A stretch of DNA of 42,573 nucleotides from Prevotella sp. (GCA_020026195.1 JAHHQW010000017.1:1-42573); one strand, 5' to 3'. Counted from the stretch's first letter, positions 1 through 9,322 are shown. Notes: generated by a model not told the origin, from the sequence alone. Numbers and translations: made by a program.

Positions 1-1
1 A

Positions 2-52
2 GAGGGTATGTCTAAAATTATTGTCATTTAACAAACATTTCGACACACCCTC
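2..52. repeat. imperfect inverted repeat, possible terminator of the MATE gene
   Basis: GAGGGTATGTC (2-12) faces GACACACCCTC (42-52), an 11-bp stem with one A/C mismatch and a 29-nt loop. It lies just beyond the stop of the minus-strand MATE gene, where a terminator is expected. Any T-run on the minus strand would fall to the left of the window, so termination cannot be confirmed. It could equally be one copy of a dispersed genomic hairpin. Confidence 0.45.
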
Positions 53-77
53 CTGTTTAGTTATATTATAAATAATT

Positions 78-1511
78 TTAATTTTCGGCCTTTAGATGCA
101 TCTTGTCCATCCATTTGCCCCTCCATACTCTGGCAATGAAAATCGAGCCTCTGAAAACCAATTCCGTAGCCATTGCAATCCACACACCCACAAGACCATA
201 TTTAGGAGCAAATATTGCAGCCAGACTGATACGTATGAACCACATACTGCCTAAATTCATGAATGCCGGTATTAGCGTGTCGCCAGCACCGAGACAAGTG
301 TAATAGCCCACGATAGAAGCAACGAACATCGGTTCGGCAAAAGCCTCTATGCGCAGTACGCGCGAAGCAAGTGTCTGTATCTCCTCGACGGGAGTCATGA
401 TGCCTATCATCTGCGGAGCAGTGACATACATAAGCACGCTCATGCCTATCATCACCAGAATGCCGAAGAACATTACCTGTCGTGCAAAGCTCATGGTAAG
501 TTTCTTGTTGCCGGCACCGAGACTCTGACCTACAAGCGTCGTGGCAGCTTCGCCGATGCCGTAGCCCGGCATGTAGCACAGGCTCTCAGCCGTGATGGCA
601 AAGGTGTTGGCAGCGATAGCCACGTTGCCGAGCGGTGCCACAATCATGGTGCTTGCTATCTGTGCACCAATCATCAGGATGCTCTGTGCCGCCATGGGCA
701 TGCTTATCTTCGTTGCACTGTTTACGAATCTGCGTGTAGGACGGAACGAGCCGCGCTCCTGGCGCAGTGACAGCTGTTTGGAGAAATGTGTAGTGTAATA
801 CAGCAGGAACATGGCACTCAGGGCAATGGCAATCATAGAACCCAGTGCCGCACCCGGAACACCGAGTCCTGCACCATACATGTTAAACTTAAATCCTAAG
901 AATTCCACTTCGCGGGTAGGGAAGATAAGGAACGAATTGAACACCACGTCGCCCAGACACATGAACACGCTGATGATGCTCGGTGTCTTCATGTTTCCCG
1001 AACATTTAAGCATACTCGACGATAGGATGTTCATCTGTAAGAACGGAATGGCAAGCGAATAGATGGCAAAATACCACGTAGAGTCGTGCTTGATGTCTTC
1101 GCCGCCTCCGAGCCATATCGGCAGCGGGTCGGCAATGACAAGGCACAGCGTCATGAACAGCAGCGAGAAAATCAGCGTAGACGTAATGCCCTGGCGGAAC
1201 ACGTTACGCGCCTGCCTGAAGTCGTTGGCACCTATGAAGTGCGCCACCTGTACTGAGAAACCCATGGCTGCGGCTGTTGAAAGACTGCCGAAGAGCCATG
1301 TCGACGACTCTACCAGTCCGATTGAAGCCGACGCCTGCGTACCCAGTTCGCCCACCATAGAAGCATCAATGAAGAACATCATGGTGAATGAAACCTGAGC
1401 AAGAATAGAAGGAATACTCAGCTGAACAATAAGTTTCAGCGTCTCGTTGCGCGTGAGAGTCTTACCCTCGCGAATACGTCGTAAAAGTATGTTATCTTTG
1501 TTGTCACCCAT
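78..1511 (-). CDS. MATE family multidrug/metabolite efflux transporter
   Basis: A 477-residue integral membrane protein with about twelve hydrophobic segments in two similar halves, the usual size for MATE exporters. These inner-membrane antiporters expel cationic drugs or metabolites using a sodium or proton gradient. The N-terminal stretch (about 1-25) is charged and probably cytosolic, followed by LIVQLSIPSILAQ and the segment around FFIDASMVGELG, typical of helix 1-2 in this family. The second repeat begins near residue 265 (KISMPMAAQSILM). The start at 1511 gives the expected N-terminus, and a promoter -7 element lies 23 bases upstream. It is divergent from panB and appears monocistronic. 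The substrate cannot be read from sequence. Confidence 0.9.
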   Translation of the reverse strand: MGDNKDNILLRRIREGKTLTRNETLKLIVQLSIPSILAQVSFTMMFFIDASMVGELGTQASASIGLVESSTWLFGSLSTAAAMGFSVQVAHFIGANDFRQARNVFRQGITSTLIFSLLFMTLCLVIADPLPIWLGGGEDIKHDSTWYFAIYSLAIPFLQMNILSSSMLKCSGNMKTPSIISVFMCLGDVVFNSFLIFPTREVEFLGFKFNMYGAGLGVPGAALGSMIAIALSAMFLLYYTTHFSKQLSLRQERGSFRPTRRFVNSATKISMPMAAQSILMIGAQIASTMIVAPLGNVAIAANTFAITAESLCYMPGYGIGEAATTLVGQSLGAGNKKLTMSFARQVMFFGILVMIGMSVLMYVTAPQMIGIMTPVEEIQTLASRVLRIEAFAEPMFVASIVGYYTCLGAGDTLIPAFMNLGSMWFIRISLAAIFAPKYGLVGVWIAMATELVFRGSIFIARVWRGKWMDKMHLKAEN

Positions 1512-1534
1512 AAAAACCCGTATAAATGAAAGTG

Positions 1535-1542
1535 CAAAGATA
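1535..1542 (-). promoter_or_regulatory. promoter -7 element for the MATE gene
   Basis: On the minus strand this reads TATCTTTG followed by C, a match to the Bacteroidetes -7 consensus TAnnTTTG, 23 bases before the ATG. No convincing -33 TTTG was found at the standard distance. Confidence 0.5.
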
Positions 1543-1645
1543 CTAAGTTTCCCGTTAATTTATATCTGAATATCTTAGTTTTAAGCCATTAAATTGATTT
1601 TAATCATCTGCCCGTGACGTAATCAAGAACTTTCAAGATAATAAA

Positions 1646-1676
1646 TTGTCTTATTAACATAAATGTACTAACTTTG
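1646..1676 (+). promoter_or_regulatory. Bacteroidetes-type promoter for panB
   Basis: A -33-like TTG (1646-1648) and a -7 TAACTTTG (1669-1676) are separated by 20 bp, as expected for the primary Bacteroidetes sigma factor. The panB ATG follows 28 bases after the -7 element. Confidence 0.65.
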
Positions 1677-1704
1677 CACCTTGTATTAAAATTTACAACA
1701 TTCT

Positions 1705-2526
1705 ATGGCAGAATATTTGGTAAGCGACAACCGTAAAGTGACTACAAGCCGCTTTATGGAGATGAAAGAAAAAGGAGAGAAAATATCAATGCTGACGTCG
1801 TACGACTACACAATGGCTGGAATCGTAGACAAAGCCGGAATAGACGGTATATTGGTAGGTGACTCAGCTTCTAACGTTATGGCAGGAAATGCTAATACGC
1901 TTCCCATTACGGTAGACGAAATGATTTATCATGCACGCTCTGTGGTTCGTGCCGTCAGTCGTGCACTCGTGCTCTGCGACATGCCCTTCGGCAGTTATCA
2001 GATAAGCAGAGAAGACGGAATACGCAATGCCGTGCGTATTATGAAGGAGAGCGGCTGCGATGCCGTTAAGATTGAGGGTGGCGAGGAAGTACTCGACACT
2101 ATCAAGGGTATTCTCGATGCCGGCATCCCCGTCATGGCACATCTCGGTCTCACACCGCAGAGTATTAATAAGTTTGGCTCTTACGGCGTGCGTGCCAGAG
2201 AAGAGGCAGAGGCACAGAAACTTTTACACGATGCCGAGCTGCTCGACAAGGCAGGCTGTTTCGGCATAACGCTTGAGAAAGTTCCCATGAAGCTTGCCGA
2301 AGAGGTGACACGTCTGGTAAAGTGCCCCACAATCGGTATCGGTGCCGGCAATGTGACCGACGGTCAGATTCTTGTCGTAGACGACATGTTAGGCATGACG
2401 CAGGGCTTCAGTCCTAAGTTCCTCCGTCGTTACGCCGACCTCGGCACAATAATGCACGATGCCATAGGCAGTTATATAAATGATGTAAAGAGTTCAGATT
2501 TCCCAAACGATAAAGAATCTTATTAA
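1705..2526 (+). CDS. panB: 3-methyl-2-oxobutanoate hydroxymethyltransferase
   Basis: PanB transfers a hydroxymethyl group from 5,10-methylenetetrahydrofolate to alpha-ketoisovalerate to make ketopantoate, the first committed step of pantothenate (hence CoA) synthesis in the cytosol. The 273-residue length is normal. Visible family signatures include MLTSYDYTMAGIVDKAG, the metal-binding loop LVGDSASNV near residue 53, MPFGSYQ, VKIEGG, MAHLGLTPQS and the C-terminal PTIGIGAG. The start has a clean promoter upstream. The stop is followed after 2 bases by the ATG of an MFS transporter, so the two are almost certainly co-transcribed. panC and panD are not in the window. Confidence 0.97.
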   Translation: MAEYLVSDNRKVTTSRFMEMKEKGEKISMLTSYDYTMAGIVDKAGIDGILVGDSASNVMAGNANTLPITVDEMIYHARSVVRAVSRALVLCDMPFGSYQISREDGIRNAVRIMKESGCDAVKIEGGEEVLDTIKGILDAGIPVMAHLGLTPQSINKFGSYGVRAREEAEAQKLLHDAELLDKAGCFGITLEKVPMKLAEEVTRLVKCPTIGIGAGNVTDGQILVVDDMLGMTQGFSPKFLRRYADLGTIMHDAIGSYINDVKSSDFPNDKESY

Positions 2527-2528
2527 TA

Positions 2529-3710
2529 ATGTATACGCAGAATACGCCTGTACACGTGAAACTCTGGCATAAGGAGTTCTGGTACATGGCTGTTGCCAAC
2601 CTTTTTGTTACGGCATCTGTATATATGTATGTCCCTGTCATGCCTCTGTGGCTCATGAAGGATAAGGGATTCAGCAATATAGAGACAGCCGTGATAATGG
2701 GTGTTTATGGTATCGGACTTTATCTTCTCGGTGGGTTCTGCTCCGCACTGGTACAGTATTTCCGCCGATATAAAGTGTTCCTCTTTGCGGCTCTGATGAT
2801 GGGACTTGCCGTAGGCGGCGTTAATCATCTTGCCGATTTGGGTGCTTCCGAGGAGACACACGTGGCAATAATCACTGCACTGCGTGTGTTGTTCGGTGCT
2901 TCGTTCGGACTGGCACAGATGGTTCTCAACAGTACGCTGATTATTGATACATGCGAGAGCTTTAAACGTACCGAGGCCAATTATTCGGCTACATGGTTCG
3001 GCAGGTTTGCCATTGCCCTTGGTCCTATAGCTTCCATATTCGTTTATAATCAGTGGGGATTCAACATGGTGCTCGTTTCTTCGGTAGTGTGTCTTTTGAT
3101 GGCAATGCTGTTCATACTGAACATCAAGTTCCCGTTCAAGGCTCCCGACGACAACATCAGCAAGTTCTCGTTAGACCGTTTCTTCCTGCCGCAGGGTATA
3201 TGGCTGTTTATCAACCTGATGCTCACGTCGGTGGTTGTAGGAATGGTGTTCACCATCTGTAACACCCTGACATTCTATTCAATGATAATGTGCGGATTCA
3301 TTCTTTCTCTGATTGCACGTAAGTATGCTTTCGAGAATGCCGATCTGCGCAGCGAGACACTCTCAGGTCTGCTCTTCATCGGTGCGGCCCTGCTGCTGAT
3401 GCTTCTACGCAAGCAGGACATCGTGGGTTACATCGCTCCTGCATTCATTGGCATAGGTATCGGTCTCGTAGGATCACGTTTCCTTCTGTTCTATATCAAA
3501 CTCAGCCGTCACTGTCAGCGCGGAACGTCGCAGAGTTCTTATTTCCTCTCATGGGAATCAGGTATAGCTCTCGGAATGTTCCTCGGATTCTATTTCTTCT
3601 ATAATAATCCACAGATGCTGTTATCGGTATCTATAGGCATTACGGCTGCGGCAATACTGATGTATCGCTTCTTTACACATTCGTGGTACATGAAGCATAA
3701 GAACAGATAA
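2529..3710 (+). CDS. MFS-type transporter linked to panB
   Basis: A 393-residue polytopic inner-membrane protein with about eleven or twelve hydrophobic stretches and the overall architecture of a major facilitator permease. The N-terminus WHKEFWYMAVANLFVTASVYMYVP and the arginine-rich cytosolic turn YFRRYK after the third helix fit this. A charged central loop (KFPFKAPDDNISKFSLDRFF, near 200-220) would separate the two six-helix bundles. It begins 2 bases after panB stops, suggesting translational coupling. By context it might move a pantothenate-pathway compound, but this is inference; orphan MFS genes often sit beside unrelated genes. A strong terminator follows. Confidence 0.8.
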   Translation: MYTQNTPVHVKLWHKEFWYMAVANLFVTASVYMYVPVMPLWLMKDKGFSNIETAVIMGVYGIGLYLLGGFCSALVQYFRRYKVFLFAALMMGLAVGGVNHLADLGASEETHVAIITALRVLFGASFGLAQMVLNSTLIIDTCESFKRTEANYSATWFGRFAIALGPIASIFVYNQWGFNMVLVSSVVCLLMAMLFILNIKFPFKAPDDNISKFSLDRFFLPQGIWLFINLMLTSVVVGMVFTICNTLTFYSMIMCGFILSLIARKYAFENADLRSETLSGLLFIGAALLLMLLRKQDIVGYIAPAFIGIGIGLVGSRFLLFYIKLSRHCQRGTSQSSYFLSWESGIALGMFLGFYFFYNNPQMLLSVSIGITAAAILMYRFFTHSWYMKHKNR

Positions 3711-3733
3711 TTTTATATTAATTATATTTATTC

Positions 3734-3765
3734 AGGTGCATCGCGTAAACGGTGCACCTTTTTTT
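3734..3765 (+). terminator. rho-independent terminator after the panB-MFS unit
   Basis: AGGTGCA (3734-3740) pairs with TGCACCT (3753-3759), followed by an uninterrupted T-run (3759-3765). It lies 24 bases after the MFS stop codon. Confidence 0.85.
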
Positions 3766-3870
3766 GTGTCGGCATACCTTATATATGTTTTATATGCCGG
3801 CAGACACAGATACGGAAACGAGCAGAAAAACGTCAGGTATCTTTTTAGGCAATTCAATAACTACAGTGTA

Positions 3871-3912
3871 ATAATAGGGATTTTCCTCACGATAATAGGG
3901 GAAAACCCCTAT
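3871..3912 (+). promoter_or_regulatory. tandem inverted-repeat operator upstream of the outer-membrane barrel gene
   Basis: Two related dyads are spaced exactly 21 bp apart, two helical turns. The first is AGGGATTTTCCT (3876-3887) and the second AGGGGAAAACCCCT (3897-3910), which extends to a 7-bp-armed palindrome ATAGGGG/CCCCTAT (3895-3912). Each is preceded by the same direct repeat ATAATAGGG (3871-3879 and 3892-3900). A degenerate -7-like TTTCTTTG lies at 3932-3939, so the second dyad sits about where a -33 element would be. The arrangement suggests a dimeric activator binding two sites on one face of the helix. The binding protein is unknown and no regulator gene is in the window. Confidence 0.55.
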
Positions 3913-3979
3913 AAATATCGTACTTTTTTTGTTTCTTTGCACGTTGAAAAGTTATTATTACGAAGCAGAAACATTATTT

Positions 3980-6859
3980 ATGACAAAAAGATTAGTTTTT
4001 TTGACTGTCTTTTTCATGATGCTACTTACGGCATCGGCACAAAAGATAGACGTGAAAGGTATCGTTCTTGACAATGATACCCAGGAACCCATGATTGGTG
4101 CGGCTGTTAAGATATTAGACGAGAGCGAGAAGCTTGCCGCCGGAACAGTATCAGATGCAGAAGGACGTTTTGCACTGCATCTCAATAAAAAAGGACTATA
4201 TACAATCTCTATAACTACCATAGGTTACAAACCTTTCACTATGAAGTGTCACATTAACGAGACGCTCCAGTTAGGCGACGTAAAGTTAGTGTCAGACAAC
4301 GTGATGCTTGACGAGGCCGTCGTTACCGGAACGGCAGCCAAAGTGGTGGTTAAGGGCGATACCATATCATATAATGCTGCGGCATACAAAGTTCCTGAGG
4401 GTTCGCCGATAGAGGAACTCATACGTCGTCTGCCTGGCGCAAAGATAGATGATAACGGTAAGATAACCATCAACGGAAAAGAAATAAAGAAAATCCTTCT
4501 CGACGGAAAGGAGTTTATGACAGGCGACAACGATGCTGCGCTGAAGAACATTCCCGTGGATATCATCCGTAACGTCAAGTCGTACAGCAAACAGAGCGAC
4601 ATGGCACGTATCACGGGCGTTGAAGACGGCGAGGAAGAAGAAGTAATCGACTTCGGCATCGTGCCCGGAATGAACAACGGCGTGTTTGCCAATGCCGTTG
4701 CCAGCTATGGTACGCATGGCAGACATCAGGAGAAGGTAATGGCTTCGAAGTTCAACGATAAGTTTAAGATTATGGGATTCGGTAACATTACCAATACCAA
4801 CGAGGCAGGTTTTCATGGCGGCAGGGCACATAACGAAGGCGAGAGAATAAAACGAGGAATGGGTGTGAACATGAACCTCACGCTGCCTAAGTTCGAGTTA
4901 GACTTCGGTGTACGTGCAATGCATCCCAGTACACATGCCGAGACAACAAGTGCATCGCAGAATTTCGTAAGCAGCTTTTCTTCATTCGGCAATTCGGCAG
5001 GCTATAATGTTTCAAGCGCGACACGTATCGTGAGCTTCGGACGTGCCGAGTGGCGTCCTGACAGCATGAACACCATAATGTTCAGAGAGTTCGTAAGATA
5101 TAACAAGAACGACAACAAGATACAGAACAGTCAGTACACATTCTCCGAAGACCCTTACCTTTACTTCGGCGACCCCATGTCGCCCGAAAACATAGAGGAG
5201 GCACACCGTCAGGGATTCCTCACAAACAGTCGTCTTAACACTACCATGAACTATGACAACAGCTTCAATGCCAACTTCATAGCCATGTTCAATCATAAGT
5301 TCAGCAAGAAGGGACGTAACATGCATCTGCGTGCGAACCTGAGATATACCGACGACGAGAAGAAAGACCTTACCGTTTCTGACGTTCATTTCTATAACAT
5401 AATGAATTCAAACGGAACAGACTCTACCTACGTGACCAATCATTTCAACCATACACCCGTTACCACATGGATTTACTCTGGCGAGGCTGCATATACCGAA
5501 CCCATTGCCAAAAACATGTATATACAGATGAAATACCGCTATACACGTAACGAAAAGAAGAGTGACAAGAAAGTCTATGACTTCTCTTCGGAGATGGACC
5601 GCTTTGACGGAATAGTTCCGAGATACCGCGGATGGAATGATTATTTTGCACGTTTGCAGAATCCTTTCGACACTTACATCGACGACGACCTCTGCCGCTA
5701 CTCAAGGCACGCAAGCGATGAGAACAAGGTATCTCTCGTATATAAGTATATCGACAAGAAGATTCAGTTTACTGCCGGTGCCGACTACATTAACCAGCAC
5801 ACCAGCTACAGACAGAACTATCAGGGCATATTCAAGGACACGGTACGTAACGTAAACTATTTCGCACCGTCGATGTCGTTCAGATATAAGATTAACGACA
5901 TGAACAAACTTAATCTGTATGTCTACAACTATACCAACCAGCCGTCAATGAGCGACCTTATGGACATCACCGACGATACCGACCCCCTGAATATTCATAA
6001 GGGTAATCCCGGTCTGAAGCCTTCGGTAACAAATACATTCAGAGCCGACTACTACAACTTCAAGGAGAAGCGTAACCGTTCTATCGCAGCAGACGTCTAT
6101 CTGTCTACGACACGCAACAGCGTTTCTAACGCGATAGAGTACGACGAACGTACTGGCGGAAGAACAATAACGCCGGAGAACATCAACGGCAACTGGACAC
6201 TAAGCAGCACGCTTGCCTACAGCACCGAGCTTGACAAGGCTGGCAAATGGAACCTTAACACATTCTTTGCCTACGATCATCAGAACTATGTGAACTTCTT
6301 TACACCGCGCGGCGGTGACCGTAAGAAGAATACCACACGCGATGACGTATATACGGCAGACATCAAGGGCGGTTACCGTCTGGGATGGATGGAAGCAGAA
6401 CTCAACACCTCTGTAATGTACAACCACACACGCAACGTGCTTCAGCCCGACGGCAACTTTGATTCATGGAAATACTCTTACGGAACGACACTTATGTTTA
6501 ACTTCCCGTGGAACATGAGCGTAAACAGCGACATACGTATGCACAGCCGCCGTGGTTACAACGACGAGGGCATGAACACCAACGAACTTATATGGAACGC
6601 CCAGATTACACAGTCGCTGCTTAAGGACAAGACACTGTCGCTCTCTCTTCAGTTCTACGACATACTACAGCGTCAGAGTACCGTAACACGCAGCGTCACT
6701 GCCATGATGCGCAACGACGTAAGTTACAACAGCGTAAACAGTTATGCCATGCTGAGCATGATTTATAAGATTAACATCATAGGTGGCAAGCGTTCTGACA
6801 AGGATGATTACTATGGTTCTCACAAGGGACGCCGTAACTACAGAAGATCGTATATGTAA
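3980..6859 (+). CDS. outer-membrane beta-barrel protein with carboxypeptidase-regulatory-like domain (OMP_b-brl_3 type)
   Basis: I place the start at 3980 rather than further upstream because the protein then opens with a typical signal peptide (MTKRLVFLTVFFMMLLTASAQ), giving 959 residues. After the signal come a CarboxypepD-regulatory-like Ig fold (about 22-105, with GIVLDNDTQEPMIGAAVKI), a plug-like region (about 110-220, including VVVKGDTISYNAAAYKV, LPGAKIDDNGKITINGKE and LLDGKEF) and a long C-terminal barrel rich in alternating aromatic strands. This is the layout of TonB-receptor-like PF14905 proteins, common in Bacteroidetes. It should sit in the outer membrane; the ligand is unknown. 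There is no SusD partner. A tandem dyad lies just upstream and a strong terminator downstream, so it is its own transcription unit. Confidence 0.88.
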   Translation: MTKRLVFLTVFFMMLLTASAQKIDVKGIVLDNDTQEPMIGAAVKILDESEKLAAGTVSDAEGRFALHLNKKGLYTISITTIGYKPFTMKCHINETLQLGDVKLVSDNVMLDEAVVTGTAAKVVVKGDTISYNAAAYKVPEGSPIEELIRRLPGAKIDDNGKITINGKEIKKILLDGKEFMTGDNDAALKNIPVDIIRNVKSYSKQSDMARITGVEDGEEEEVIDFGIVPGMNNGVFANAVASYGTHGRHQEKVMASKFNDKFKIMGFGNITNTNEAGFHGGRAHNEGERIKRGMGVNMNLTLPKFELDFGVRAMHPSTHAETTSASQNFVSSFSSFGNSAGYNVSSATRIVSFGRAEWRPDSMNTIMFREFVRYNKNDNKIQNSQYTFSEDPYLYFGDPMSPENIEEAHRQGFLTNSRLNTTMNYDNSFNANFIAMFNHKFSKKGRNMHLRANLRYTDDEKKDLTVSDVHFYNIMNSNGTDSTYVTNHFNHTPVTTWIYSGEAAYTEPIAKNMYIQMKYRYTRNEKKSDKKVYDFSSEMDRFDGIVPRYRGWNDYFARLQNPFDTYIDDDLCRYSRHASDENKVSLVYKYIDKKIQFTAGADYINQHTSYRQNYQGIFKDTVRNVNYFAPSMSFRYKINDMNKLNLYVYNYTNQPSMSDLMDITDDTDPLNIHKGNPGLKPSVTNTFRADYYNFKEKRNRSIAADVYLSTTRNSVSNAIEYDERTGGRTITPENINGNWTLSSTLAYSTELDKAGKWNLNTFFAYDHQNYVNFFTPRGGDRKKNTTRDDVYTADIKGGYRLGWMEAELNTSVMYNHTRNVLQPDGNFDSWKYSYGTTLMFNFPWNMSVNSDIRMHSRRGYNDEGMNTNELIWNAQITQSLLKDKTLSLSLQFYDILQRQSTVTRSVTAMMRNDVSYNSVNSYAMLSMIYKINIIGGKRSDKDDYYGSHKGRRNYRRSYM

Positions 6860-6884
6860 TGTTATCTTATTACCGATACATACG

Positions 6885-6924
6885 GCGGCACATGGGTACA
6901 GCACCATGTGCCGCTTCTCTTTTG
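6885..6924 (+). terminator. terminator after the 3980-6859 barrel gene
   Basis: GCGGCACATGG (6885-6895) pairs perfectly with CCATGTGCCGC (6904-6914), with an 8-nt loop and a pyrimidine/T-rich tail (6915-6924). Confidence 0.85.
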
Positions 6925-6945
6925 TTAAAATCATAATAAATACGG

Positions 6946-6977
6946 ATTGTGTAGTCTTTGCATAAGAATTACCTTTG
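6946..6977 (+). promoter_or_regulatory. promoter of the TonB-dependent receptor gene
   Basis: ATTG (6946-6949) and the -7 element TACCTTTG (6970-6977) are 20 bp apart. The ATG at 6999 follows 21 bases later, which supports that start over the upstream in-frame ATG at 6975 that overlaps the -7 element. Confidence 0.7.
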
Positions 6978-6998
6978 CAGCCGTATTACAGAATTATT

Positions 6999-9272
6999 AT
7001 GTATAAGAAATTTTTATCATTTTTATTTGCCATCGGTTCGTATGCAGGGATGTATGCGGAAGATGCAGATACCCTCAGAATTTATGACCTTGATGAGCTT
7101 ATAATCGTTTCGCAGCCCAAGGAATCACTCCTGTTAAGAGAACAGCCCATGAGCTCTACCGTTCTTTCGGCAGGCGACTTTCAGATGTTAGGACTGCATG
7201 ACCTGAAGTCAATGTCATCGTATGTTCCTTCGTTCACTATGCCCGACTATGGCTCGCGCCTCACGTCGTCGGTATATATAAGAGGTATAGGCTCGCGCAT
7301 CAATAACCCCGCAGTGGGAATATATCTGGACGGAATGCCTCTCATAAGCAAAAACTCGTTCAATTTCCATGTCTACGATATGGGACGTGCCGATATACTG
7401 CGCGGTCCGCAGGGAACACTTTACGGACAGAACACAGAGGGCGGTCTTATACGTCTGTACACTAAGAACCCCATGACGACACAGGGTACCGACATAAGCA
7501 TCAAGGCTGCAACATACAACGACTATAACTTTGAGTTCGGACACTACGCAAAACTCAGAAACAACCTTGCCATGTCTGTATCAGGATTCTATTCTTATTT
7601 CGGAGGTTTCTTTGATAACAGGAACACAGGCGATAAGGCTGACGAAATGCAGGAAGCCGGCGGACGATTCAGACTGATGTATAACCCAACAAATAAGGTT
7701 AAGTTAGATTATATTGCCGATTACCAGTATGTGCGCCAGAACGGATTTCCTTACGGAGTAATAGACAGCATATCGGGTGAGACTCACGATCCTTCTACTA
7801 CTTACAACGGTAATTACCGCAGAAACATGCTGAACACGGCACTGAAGGCTGACATCGACCTCGATTTCGCAAAACTCTATTCGGTAACATCATACCAGTA
7901 TCTTAAAGATTACATGATGATGGACCAGGACTATATGCCTGAGGATTACATGCATCTCACACAGCGTCAGCACATGAATGCCCTGACAGAGGAAATAACT
8001 TTGAAGGGAAAATATAAGAAATGGAACTACGTGACAGGTATTTATGGAGCTTACAAATGGCTCAAGACCGATGCTCCGGTGTTCTTTGGCGACGACTTCA
8101 CAGAGATGATTGCTTCTAAGATTGTATCTAAGATGCCCGAAGGTTCTGAGATGAAACTGTGGCTCGACGTTCCTGGACTGTTCCACACTCCCGAATATAA
8201 TCTGGCTGTGTTCCACGAGTCTGACATCGAAGTTCTTCCTCGCCTTACGGCTACGTTAGGACTGCGTTACGATTACAGTCACGTAAAGGCAGAGTATCAG
8301 ACTAACGCTCTTGCCAGCATGGACGTAACGGTGTTCGGATTTAACAAGAAGGGTAGCGTGAACATGATTCTCGATAACGACGTGAACAATGACTACGGCC
8401 GACTGTTACCTAAGTTCGGACTTACATATAAGATTGACGACGAAGGCAGTAACATCTACGCATTGGTAAGTCGCGGATTCCGCGCGGGCGGTTATAACAT
8501 CCAGATGTTCTCTGACATATTGCAGACTAAGGTAATGGAGAATGCCAGAAAGGCTATGGCTGGTGACGTAGAGATTGAATTTACTCCGGAGGAATATGTC
8601 AATGTAAACAAGACTATTTCTTACAAGCCTGAAGAATCGACCAATTACGAAATTGGTGCTCATTTTGATTTCTTCGGACATAAACTCCGCGCCGACATCG
8701 CTGCTTATTACATGGATGTAAAGAACATGCAGCTCAGCGTAATGGCAGGCAACTATGGTTTCGGACGTATGATGGTTAATGCAGGCAGGAGCTACAGCGC
8801 AGGTGCCGAGGTTTCTCTCTCCGGTTCGGCTTGCGCAGGACATCTGGAATGGATGGCAAACTACGGATTCACTCATGCAGTGTTCAAGAAATACGACTAT
8901 AACGAAAACGTATCGTACAAAGATAATAAAGTACCCTATGTACCCATGCACACGGCATGCGGAATGGCTGCTTACAGATTCGATGTACATAACAGTTTCG
9001 TAAAGTCAGTGAAACTTTCTGCCGATGTCAATGCAACGGGCAAGATATACTGGGATGCCGCCAACACTTACAGTCAGAAGTTCTATGCTCTGTTAGGAGC
9101 ACGTGCAGAGGTGGATATGGGAAAGATTACTGCTGCCCTGTGGGGTAAGAATCTTACCAACAACAGTTACAACACTTTTGCCGTTGACAGCAAGGCTACC
9201 GGCAGACAGATGTATTTTGCACAGCAGGGACGTCCGTTACAGATCGGAATAGACCTAAAACTCAATTTATAA
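6999..9272 (+). CDS. TonB-dependent outer-membrane receptor
   Basis: From 6999 the protein has 757 residues and opens with a signal peptide (MYKKFLSFLFAIGSYAGMYA). A TonB-box-like stretch DLDELIIVSQ follows at about 30-39. A plug domain spans about 45-165, with the hallmark YIRGIGSR and DILRGPQGTLYGQN motifs. The remainder is a 22-strand-type barrel ending at GIDLKLNL. Such receptors import siderophores, cobalamin, heme or glycans using TonB energy. It lacks the N-terminal carboxypeptidase-like domain of SusC proteins and has no SusD neighbour, so a metal-chelate or vitamin ligand is at least as likely as a glycan. Its own promoter and a strong terminator make it monocistronic. The extra upstream residues of the longer frame would overlap the promoter. 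Confidence 0.92.
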   Translation: MYKKFLSFLFAIGSYAGMYAEDADTLRIYDLDELIIVSQPKESLLLREQPMSSTVLSAGDFQMLGLHDLKSMSSYVPSFTMPDYGSRLTSSVYIRGIGSRINNPAVGIYLDGMPLISKNSFNFHVYDMGRADILRGPQGTLYGQNTEGGLIRLYTKNPMTTQGTDISIKAATYNDYNFEFGHYAKLRNNLAMSVSGFYSYFGGFFDNRNTGDKADEMQEAGGRFRLMYNPTNKVKLDYIADYQYVRQNGFPYGVIDSISGETHDPSTTYNGNYRRNMLNTALKADIDLDFAKLYSVTSYQYLKDYMMMDQDYMPEDYMHLTQRQHMNALTEEITLKGKYKKWNYVTGIYGAYKWLKTDAPVFFGDDFTEMIASKIVSKMPEGSEMKLWLDVPGLFHTPEYNLAVFHESDIEVLPRLTATLGLRYDYSHVKAEYQTNALASMDVTVFGFNKKGSVNMILDNDVNNDYGRLLPKFGLTYKIDDEGSNIYALVSRGFRAGGYNIQMFSDILQTKVMENARKAMAGDVEIEFTPEEYVNVNKTISYKPEESTNYEIGAHFDFFGHKLRADIAAYYMDVKNMQLSVMAGNYGFGRMMVNAGRSYSAGAEVSLSGSACAGHLEWMANYGFTHAVFKKYDYNENVSYKDNKVPYVPMHTACGMAAYRFDVHNSFVKSVKLSADVNATGKIYWDAANTYSQKFYALLGARAEVDMGKITAALWGKNLTNNSYNTFAVDSKATGRQMYFAQQGRPLQIGIDLKLNL

Positions 9273-9322
9273 ACTACAACAACCCGGATTTTTAATTATT
9301 CGGAGTTAATATTAGAACCATA

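Noticed and set aside
3876..3887. GGGATTTTCC resembles a eukaryotic NF-kappaB site
   Set aside because: The organism is clearly bacterial; the match is coincidental. The dyad spacing is the meaningful feature.
3736..4071. A 111-codon frame beginning inside the terminator after the MFS gene
   Set aside because: It starts in a terminator hairpin, spans the tandem dyad and promoter region and runs into the barrel gene in another frame.
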